This document shows, piece by piece, positions 57,019 to 64,000 of a DNA stretch of 64,000 bases. Source of the DNA: Drechmeria coniospora (Eukaryota > Ascomycota > Sordariomycetes > Hypocreales > Ophiocordycipitaceae); NCBI RefSeq assembly GCF_001625195.1, contig NC_054390.1, positions 4,488,027 to 4,552,026 on the forward strand, in the 5' to 3' direction. Numbering within the stretch: position 1 is the stretch's first letter; every line of letters starts with the position of its first letter. The notes under the pieces are model-generated. The model searched no databases, was not told the DNA's origin, and saw only the letters and a program-made list of their open reading frames with translations. A program made the translations under genes and the position numbers.

Positions 57019-58912
57019 ATGGCCGCCGCCAAGCACACCCTCGCCGACAGCGACGCCGCCGTCCGACCTTTCAAGAAGTCAAAGGTCGAAAACGGCGTCG
57101 ATGGGGTGGTGAAGAAGGAAAAGAAGGGCAAGGACAAGAAAAAGGACAAGAAAGCCAAAGCGGAGGCCCCCCCCAATAGCGCCGACGACAACGACGACGA
57201 GGCCCAGCGCAAGGCGGAGAAGGCGGCAAAGAAGGCCAGAAAGCAAGAAAAGAAGGAGAAGAAGCTGAGGGAGGCCCAGCAAGGACAGGAGGTGGAACAG
57301 CAGGACGTGCCGAGGGACGACGCCGTTGCCGTCTGTGAGCCTTCTGCCGAAGAGAAGAAAAAGTCCAAAAAGGACAAGAAGAACAAGACGGAACAGAGGA
57401 CGGATAGCAAGCCCTCCCTCGGATACGTCCAGACCATGAGCCTCTCCAACGTCCCCGAAGCGGACATTGACGCTTTCTTGTCGACCAAGGAAATCGCCAT
57501 CAGCGACCCAAAGTCGAAGAACGTCACGCTCCGTCCCATCATCGAGTTCGAGCACCTGCCCTCAACCAACCTCCTCGAGAAGAAGCCATCGCCGTTTGCC
57601 GGCTTCAAGGCCCCGACGCCCATCCAGGCTGCCTCGTGGCCCTTCACCCTCTCCGGCAGGGACGCTGTCGGCGTCGCCGAGACGGGCTCCGGCAAGACCA
57701 TGGCCTTTTCCCTACCCTGCGTCGAAGCCGTCTCCGCGATGAGCCAGAAGGGCACCAAGGCCGTCATCGTGTCGCCGACACGTGAGCTCGCCATGCAGAC
57801 GCACGTCCAGCTCGCCGCCCTCGCCGCCCTCGTCAAGCTACGATGCGTCTGCCTCTTCGGCGGATCCTCCAAGGACGAGCAGCGGGCCCTCATCAACAAG
57901 GGCGCCGACATCATCGTTGCCACCCCCGGCCGGTTGAAGGATTTCATGTCCGACGGCACCGTCGACCTCGGCGCCGCCCGCTTCGTCGTCCTCGACGAGG
58001 CCGACCGCATGCTCGACAAGGGTTTCGAGGACGACATCAAGGAGATCCTCGGCGCCTGCCCGACCCGCGACCAGCGCCAGACGCTTATGTTCACCGCCAC
58101 CTGGCCGCAGTCGGTGCAAGCGATCGCGTCGACCTTCATGGTGGAACCTGTCAAGATCACCATCGGCCGCGGCGCCAACGGGACCGAAGGCGGCGCCGTC
58201 GAGCTGCAGGCGAACTCGCGCATCACCCAGCGCGTCGAGGTCCTCGAACCTCGGGACAAGGAATTCCGCCTGCTCCAGATCCTCAAGGAGCGCCAGGTCG
58301 GCAAGGCGAAGAACGACCGCATCCTGGTCTTCTGCCTGTACAAGAAGGAGGCCACGCGTGTTGAGGCCCTCCTGGCCCGCAAGGGCATCCGCGTCGGCGG
58401 CATCCACGGCGACCTGCGACAGGAGCAGCGGACGAGGAGTCTGGAGGCCTTCAAGTCGGGCGAGACGCCTGTCTTGGTGGCCACGGATGTCGCCGCGCGA
58501 GGGTTGGACATTCCCGAGGTCAAGCTCGTCATCAACGTCACGGTAAGAAAGATGGCCCCAGAGTGTTTCCAGTACCGTCTCTGACGTGCGCAGTTCCCCC
58601 TGACCATTGAGGACTACGTCCACCGAATCGGGCGAACGGGCCGTGCTGGTAAAACGGGCGAGGCCATCACCATGTTTACCGTCGTGGACAAGGCCCATTC
58701 TGGATCGTAAGTGCCGTCGCGCCGAATCGGATGACAGCCAGAGCGCTCACACGTACAGATTGATCAACATCCTGAAGGGCGCCCAGCAGCCTGTGCCCGA
58801 CGAGCTGCTCAAGTTCGGCACAACGGTCAAGAAGAAGACGCACGACATGTACGGCTCCTTCTTCAAGGACGTCGACATGACGCAAAAGGCGACCAAGATT
58901 ACGTTTGATTAG
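57019..58912 (+). CDS. DBP3: DEAD-box ATP-dependent RNA helicase Dbp3
   Basis: Predicted 596-residue nucleolar helicase for 60S ribosomal subunit assembly and 25S rRNA precursor processing. Exons 57019-58542, 58594-58706 and 58759-58912; both introns are about 50 nt with GTAAG donors. The first 140 residues are Lys/Glu-rich with repeated KKxKK blocks, the usual Dbp3 N-terminal extension and nucleolar signal. All helicase motifs are visible: Q-motif ([11 protein letters not shown]), I (AETGSGKT, 220-227), Ia (PTRELA), Ib (TPGR), II (DEAD from D326), III as TAT in FTATWP, which is usual for Dbp3, V ([12 protein letters not shown]) and VI ([10 protein letters not shown], 518-527, encoded in the second exon). 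The C-terminus ending [13 protein letters not shown] also fits. The start at 57019 has a good context (cacaATGg) and no upstream in-frame methionine yields homologous sequence. The 3' end is only 54 bases from that of RFT1. Confidence 0.96.
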
Positions 58913-58966
58913 CGAATCGTTTTTCCTTTTTTCTCCGTCACACTATTTTGCACATGGAGCTGGTCG

Positions 58967-60820
58967 CTATGTAGAGCCTCGACGGCCGCGCACGGTGCGC
59001 AGACATTCGAGAAGGAAGCGTCTCTCAACAAAGGCTCTGCGACATGTTAGAACTGGGGCTATGTAGGGCATCTGTAGATGAACGAATGCGTACATTGTCA
59101 GAAGCAACGGAATCGCCGTGCCCGCCACCTTGACCAGCGTGGCCACCGGCTGGGCTTCGGCGTCGTCGAGAAGGCGCAGGTGGTGTAGGAATGCATACGT
59201 CGAGACTGCCGTGACGATGGTCGTGCTGGGGAGCAGATCGCGCAGGCTGAAGTCGCCGTTGTTTCGCGTGAAGAAGGCTTTGATGAAGGCGGTGCTCCAG
59301 ACGATGCGAGACACCATGTTGATGATGTTGGCGAGCACGAGCCCCTGGGCGCCGAGGGCGAGGACGCGCATGAAGAGAAAGGAGGAGGCGGCGAAGGCGA
59401 CGGAGAAGGCTCCCATCCAGAGCGACTGTCGGTGGACCTCGCTCTCGGAGGCGATGGAGGCGACAAACGATTCGGTTATGCCGTTGAGGGCCAGGAAGGG
59501 AATGTAGAAGCAATAGGTTCCGAGGACCTCGCCGGCTCCGACGGCCGCCCAGCGCTTGCCGGCGACGACGGAGAGGAGCGAGGGAGCGGCATGGGGGCCA
59601 AGGCTGACGACAACGGCAGAGAGCAGAATGTAGAGCCTCAGGATGGTGTGGAGGCTGGTGCTCGCTTCCCGAACCGGCGGGGACGGCTTGGACGAAGGGC
59701 CGGAGGCAGGCGAGGAGAGGAGACGGGAGAAGTAGGTCCGGCTGCTCTCCTCGACGGGTTGGAAGAGGAGACGGGCGAGCAGGCCACCGTAGTTGTTGGC
59801 GAGGGCGTATATCCCCTGGACGTCGGGGGAAGCGAGGAGGGAGACGAGGAAGGTGTCGCCCTGGGTGAGGAGGTGCTTGACGACGCTCTGGGCCATCATG
59901 CTCCCGGCGAGCCTGATGGTTGGCGAATAGAAATACGAAAGGAAAAAGTTGGCGTCGCCCGTCTTCGATACCGGTTTTGGGAGGAGCGAGAAGCCGAGGT
60001 CGGAGGCGAGGCCTTGACCTGCGACGAGGTAGACGATGAGCAGCGTGACGCCGTAGGCGAGCTGGCCGAGGGCAAAGGGGAGGACGCCGACGTTCCAATC
60101 GCGGCGGGCGGCGAGGACGGCGGCGAGGAAGACGACGGAGCAGCGGACAAAGGTGGCCGTCGACTCGGCCGCCGCACGGGTGCCGAAGCGGAGGCGCCTC
60201 TGGAGGAGGACGAAGCACGGCTCGGAGAGCAGCTCAACGACGGCGGCGACGCCGTACAGGTAGAGGCCGCGAACGAGGAAAGGCGTGAGGAGCGTGGCGG
60301 GTGAGGCGTAGACGAGATAGATTCGACCTAGAACGACGGCCACGAGGGCGCCGAGAAGGATGGCGAGATAGCCGAGGTTGACGACGGCCTGGCCGTCCCG
60401 GCGTTCATGTCCTCCCAACTCGTCTTCGTCGTCGTCGTCGTCGTCGCTGCCGCTCTCCTGCCCATCCCCATCCTCGTCCTGCTCCGCCGCCGGCTTCTTC
60501 CTCCTCCTCTCGCTCTTTGAGGGTTCTGATTTGGTGACGTCGATGGCACCCTGGCGCTGGATGGCGACGCGTAGGCTCTCTCGTGCGAAGAAGAGGACGG
60601 AGAGGTAGTAGACTTCGAGCTGGGTGGCGAGGCCAAGGAGGGGTGCGGTGAGGAAACGCAGCAGCAGCTGGTTGGCGACAAAAGTTGCGAGACGGGATAG
60701 GAGCTGGAGGAGAATGAGGAGGGAGGCGCCGTGGAGCATGGACGCCTGCTTGGGTGGCATGGCGGAGGCGTGAGGCGGTTGGTGCTGGCAGGGAAGTTGG
60801 AGGTTGGAGGTTTCAACCAT
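58967..60820 (-). CDS. RFT1: Man5GlcNAc2-PP-dolichol translocation protein Rft1
   Basis: Predicted ER multi-span protein required for N-glycosylation, associated genetically with supplying Man5GlcNAc2-PP-dolichol to the ER lumen. Single exon of 617 residues from the ATG at 60820 (context gccATGg). The conserved start of the family is clear: [26 protein letters not shown], then the [20 protein letters not shown] box, and later the [32 protein letters not shown] and [24 protein letters not shown] segments. About a dozen hydrophobic spans are spread over the length, as in the MOP/flippase-like fold. The first luminal or cytosolic loop carries a Lys/Glu stretch and a run of nine acidic residues (about 105-140). 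Alternative in-frame starts exist at 60847 (nine residues longer) and 60760 (20 shorter). It is convergent with DBP3. Confidence 0.94.
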   Translation of the reverse strand: MVETSNLQLPCQHQPPHASAMPPKQASMLHGASLLILLQLLSRLATFVANQLLLRFLTAPLLGLATQLEVYYLSVLFFARESLRVAIQRQGAIDVTKSEPSKSERRRKKPAAEQDEDGDGQESGSDDDDDDEDELGGHERRDGQAVVNLGYLAILLGALVAVVLGRIYLVYASPATLLTPFLVRGLYLYGVAAVVELLSEPCFVLLQRRLRFGTRAAAESTATFVRCSVVFLAAVLAARRDWNVGVLPFALGQLAYGVTLLIVYLVAGQGLASDLGFSLLPKPVSKTGDANFFLSYFYSPTIRLAGSMMAQSVVKHLLTQGDTFLVSLLASPDVQGIYALANNYGGLLARLLFQPVEESSRTYFSRLLSSPASGPSSKPSPPVREASTSLHTILRLYILLSAVVVSLGPHAAPSLLSVVAGKRWAAVGAGEVLGTYCFYIPFLALNGITESFVASIASESEVHRQSLWMGAFSVAFAASSFLFMRVLALGAQGLVLANIINMVSRIVWSTAFIKAFFTRNNGDFSLRDLLPSTTIVTAVSTYAFLHHLRLLDDAEAQPVATLVKVAGTAIPLLLTMYAFVHLQMPYIAPVLTCRRAFVERRFLLECLRTVRGRRGST

Positions 60821-61512
60821 GGCGTTGAGGATGACGACCACTAGCATCTACTGGTACAGCCTGACGGACGCAGCAACGGCACGCCAGTGGTCCAGGCACA
60901 GGCAAATATATTGCCCGCAGGGCACTAAGGCAGGTACAAGCAGCCCGCAGCGGGCACTAACGGGGCGCTGTCCAGCCCCTAAAAGCCACCCATTGGCCCC
61001 TGGAAGCCATTCGTCGGCCTACCTGGCACAGGTACCCAATCTGTCTTTCAGCATGGTGGGACAAGGACAAGCATTAAGGGATTCGGGCTTCGTCGCAACA
61101 TCACACTATGAGACTCCCCGAACCTCACCACCACCCATCCTACGCTGACAACATCGGACACCCTTGCATGACTCGAAACGAAAGGCGGTCTCTACAACGT
61201 CGTTGTCGGCTATTTTCCTCGCCAGTTGGAGACTGTTTAGATTCCCGAGCTGTGGAGGGTGCCGGCGACGAAGGACATCCCGCTGGGAATCGACGGCCAC
61301 AGCATGGCCGTCGTGGTAGCATTCGATGCCAATTTCACCGAGAGAAACCGTGTTCGGTACGTGGCCCATGTGCTGCTGGATTAACTGCATCGAGCAAGGT
61401 GAGGGCTGCTTCGTGGCTGAACAGCGCTTGCCAACTCCCGATTCCGAGCCAACGGAAAGGGCACAACGAGGTCGCACATCCGTGGCATCGTCACATGCTG
61501 ATGATGCTCGCG
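60821..61512. other. Spacer between RFT1 (-) and the P450 gene (-)
   Basis: Contains the RFT1 promoter side and the P450 3' flank. Two GCCCGCAG-GGCACTAA-like repeats occur at about 60917-60960. No gene is seen. Confidence 0.55.
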
Positions 61513-63411
61513 TCACTCGGCCGAACCTCGTCGGCGCAGCCTGCAGATGATGCCTCTCTGTCGTGGAAACCACACACCGGCCACCCACCACTCCTTCGTC
61601 GGATCAGCCAAGGCAATATCGTAATGTCTCAGAAGCGTGGCGACCATCTTGTACACCTCGACAAAGGCAAAGTGCCGCCCCATGCAGATGTGTGAACCGC
61701 CACCAAAGGCGACGTCGGCGGCGTTGAAGCGCTTGAGGCGGGCCTCGTACGACGGGCTCGTCGCCGTCTCTCCGTCGGATGGGAGCCAACGCTCCGGACG
61801 GAACTCGTCTGCGTCGTCGCCGTAGACGGATTTGTTGCGGCCAGCAACGTACGGGTTGATGCCCACCTCGGTGCCGGGAGGGACGAAGCTACCATCCGGG
61901 AGGACGAGACCGGACGGCGGGACGCGGCGCTCGAGAAGCATGGACACTCCGGGGTGCAGCCGAATGGACTCGCGGACAACTGCGTCGAGATCTGGAAGCA
62001 AGTCAACACTTGGCCGAGCTTATATTCCCACGGCACGATGCATACATGGCAGGCCCTTGGCAACGTTGTATGGCGCAACCTTTCCCTCCCAGGGCGCCTT
62101 CCGCACTTCGGCGCACAATCTCTCCCAGACAGGTCGATTCCTGAGCGCAAAGTACAGAATGGCACGGATGGTGTTGGCCGTGGTGTCGGCGCCGGCGACG
62201 AGATTGACGAGAACGTACTGGATGACGAATTCGTCGCGTACCGCCTCGGGCCGTTCCCGCTGCGCCTTGAGATAATGCTGCAGATAATCGGGCACCTCGG
62301 GGTCGTAGTTGGCGTCCCTGCCTTGGGTTCGCCGGGCGATGTGCTCGACCGCGATGGCCGTCGCGTTCGCCAGGTTCGGAGGCCCAAGCCGGACCACCGG
62401 GTTCTTGTCGAGAAGGGAGTCGAGCCAAGGAATTTGCCCGATCAAGGAGAGGCTGCAGCGCGGCGTCAGCACCCTGCTCTGCTTGCACGTGCGGAAGCGG
62501 GCCACGACGGACTATTCGATAGATTTGTCGGCAATCGCCATCGTTTCGTCGTGGTCGCACCCCTCGGCCATGTACCGAAAATCTTCGCTAAAGGTCGTGG
62601 CGCCGACGACATCCCAGGCGCCTGCGTGGAACATTCATCCATCAGCAGACGGCGACAATCTCCGGCCTCGGTGTCACGGGCACGCACAGAAGGCTATCCA
62701 GGACCCGAGATCACATTCCTTGTCGCCGTTGCCGTTGTCGATGAATCGAGCTTCGAGGTGACGGCAAAGATCGGAGAGGACGGCGTCGACGAGCGGTTCC
62801 ATCGCAAGCACCGCACCGGGGCTGTAGAACTTGGCGACGGGACGCTTCATCCGCGCATGTTCCGCCCGGTCGGTCGTGCTGAAGATGTTGTAGACTATTC
62901 GGCCGTCGACAAGGGCGCTGTTGACGTTGTAGAAGCGCGTCTATCGACGGGGAAGGACGGCGCGTTAGACTCCGATGACCGCTAACAGGTTCGCGGGCAG
63001 AAGCGATGGATCACTCGCTGCCTTGATGGGGAAGAGGCCATACCTTGACCCATTTCCCATCGGTTCCGTAGATGGTCTTGGCGAGTTCGGGCAGATCAAG
63101 GTCCAGCGTATTGGGGCCGATACGCACGACGGGACCATACGTTTCATGCAGCCGTTTGATGGTCCACGGATATTGTTTTCTCACCACCAAAGCAAAGCGC
63201 CAGAGGTTCGTCCATCCTAGAGGGGTCAGCCGGTTGGAGATGGTCACTGGCTCGCGAGGCACGCACCTGCCAACCATGGACCTGGATATTTTCGCAACGG
63301 AGACGAGACGTAGGACAGAATGCACCATCCAAGCAGGGCGACGACGAATGTGACGGAGACGCCGAGCAGGGCGGCGCCGGGGTGCGAGGCCGCAAAGAGG
63401 GCATTCGCCAT
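61513..63411 (-). CDS. Cytochrome P450 monooxygenase (pisatin demethylase / benzoate hydroxylase-like)
   Basis: Predicted 521-residue microsomal haem-thiolate monooxygenase. Six exons on the minus strand: 63411-63267, 63216-63044, 62940-62688, 62621-62513, 62452-62046 and 61991-61513; every junction keeps phase. Exon 1 gives a membrane anchor (about residues 13-34) and, with exon 2, the hinge KYPGPWLAGWTNLWR. Key elements are the WIAFCAWDVVGATTF helix, the I-helix AGADTT at 313-318, the ExxR motif at 370-373, FRPERW, and the haem loop FGGGSHICMGR with ligand C465. The donor of intron 4 (GTCCGT at 62512) is weak, but splicing there is needed to remove an in-frame stop and joins IEY to LSLIGQIPWLD. 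The general sequence resembles the group with pisatin demethylase and benzoate hydroxylases. No biosynthetic backbone gene is adjacent, so a detoxification role is as likely as a metabolic one; the substrate is unknown. Confidence 0.93.
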
Positions 63412-64000
63412 GTGCTGACACAGATTGGTTGGGACGATTCAAGAAAGTCGGGTTCGAAGTGAGGAAACGAACGCTGTCTGGTCAAGTGGCCATGGCAGAC
63501 CGTATGGGACGTACGCAAGACCATATATATACCACGCCGTCTGCGACGTCTCCATGGTACACGTCGTCATGGGCGGCGAGCACAGGTCGTTGAACGGGGC
63601 GGGGTCGTCAGCATGGGAGAGAAGCGATGGCGCAGGAGGCGGTCGAGGATGCTGTCATGCTCGACGTCAACCTGTTGGTGCGACGGACCAATGGCACCAG
63701 TTGGTGGCAATTGCCGGGGTGAAGATGGACAGCGCTGAGCTGGACGCCTGATGCGTAGACGATGAACTGCGAAGCGTGCATGCCGTCATTGTCATGCGTC
63801 GCCTGACCGAGCCTCGCGGCATTGGCACGACTCAAATTCACCTCGCGAACCAGGGCGATGCTGCCGGACACCGGCCAACACCGTCACCGTCCCATTGCAT
63901 GCAACCGTGGTGGTCTGGTGGCCACTCGTCGCGACGCACGAGCAAGAAATACGACTCTGCTCACTAGGCACGGAGCACCCTTTCATTCTTGGACTGCACG
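63412..64000. other. Upstream flank of the P450 gene; no gene seen
   Basis: Likely P450 promoter region up to the window edge. Short frames on both strands lack motifs. A TATA-like string (tatatata) at about 63523-63530 lies 112 bases upstream of the P450 start codon and is well placed for a minus-strand promoter. Confidence 0.45.

Noticed and set aside
56835..58607. 590-codon open frame on the minus strand opposite DBP3
   Set aside because: It mirrors the third-position GC bias of DBP3, has Ser/Arg-rich composition and no motifs, while the plus strand has every DEAD-box motif.
61513..63411. P450 locus as part of a secondary-metabolite cluster
   Set aside because: Neighbours are housekeeping genes (RFT1, DBP3) and no polyketide synthase, peptide synthetase or terpene cyclase is within the window; the upstream side beyond 64000 is unseen.

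Overview
This is nuclear DNA of a filamentous ascomycete. Genes are split by short introns of about 50 to 120 nt with GTRNGN donors, CTAAC or CTGAC branch sites and YAG acceptors. The code is GC-rich, several promoters carry pyrimidine-rich leaders, and the products are typical fungal families: Zn(II)2Cys6 and bZIP regulators, the kinetochore protein Fta4, UBP14, DBP3, RFT1 and a P450. A Sordariomycete, probably in Hypocreales, fits best; that rank is inference.

Layout. 0.8-10.9 kb: a Zn(II)2Cys6 transcription factor (+), a Gfo/Idh/MocA oxidoreductase (+), a small hot-dog acyl-CoA thioesterase (-) and an RluA-type RNA pseudouridine synthase (+). 10.9-23.4 kb: a 12.5 kb stretch with no supportable gene, packed with a short-word repeat family (GTAC, TACGGAGTA/TACTCCGTA, GGTACCTAGTA, GTACTTGTAC). 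23.4-24.4 kb: a bZIP factor. 24.4-40.0 kb: a second 15.6 kb gene-free stretch, half of it the same repeat family and the rest unique-looking sequence with microsatellites. 40-45.5 kb: Fta4 and a carotenoid oxygenase. 47-63.4 kb: a denser housekeeping block with UBP14 (+), MAD2 (-), a typical 2-Cys peroxiredoxin (-), a seven-span membrane protein (-), DBP3 (+), RFT1 (-) and a cytochrome P450 (-).

The genes do not form one pathway or a recognisable secondary-metabolite cluster. Several are conserved housekeeping genes: spindle checkpoint (MAD2), inner kinetochore (Fta4), ubiquitin-chain recycling (UBP14), 60S ribosome assembly (DBP3), N-glycan precursor supply (RFT1), RNA modification and peroxide removal. 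The accessory genes (P450, carotenoid oxygenase, Gfo/Idh/MocA enzyme, Zn2Cys6 factor) stand alone.

The strongest unexplained signal is the intergenic repeat family. Its islands are built from palindromic words, some forming perfect 16-20 bp palindromes, and apart from a few bases at gene edges they stay out of exons. Exon boundaries were deduced by reading splice signals and checking that reading phase and family motifs are restored across each junction; none is confirmed by transcripts.
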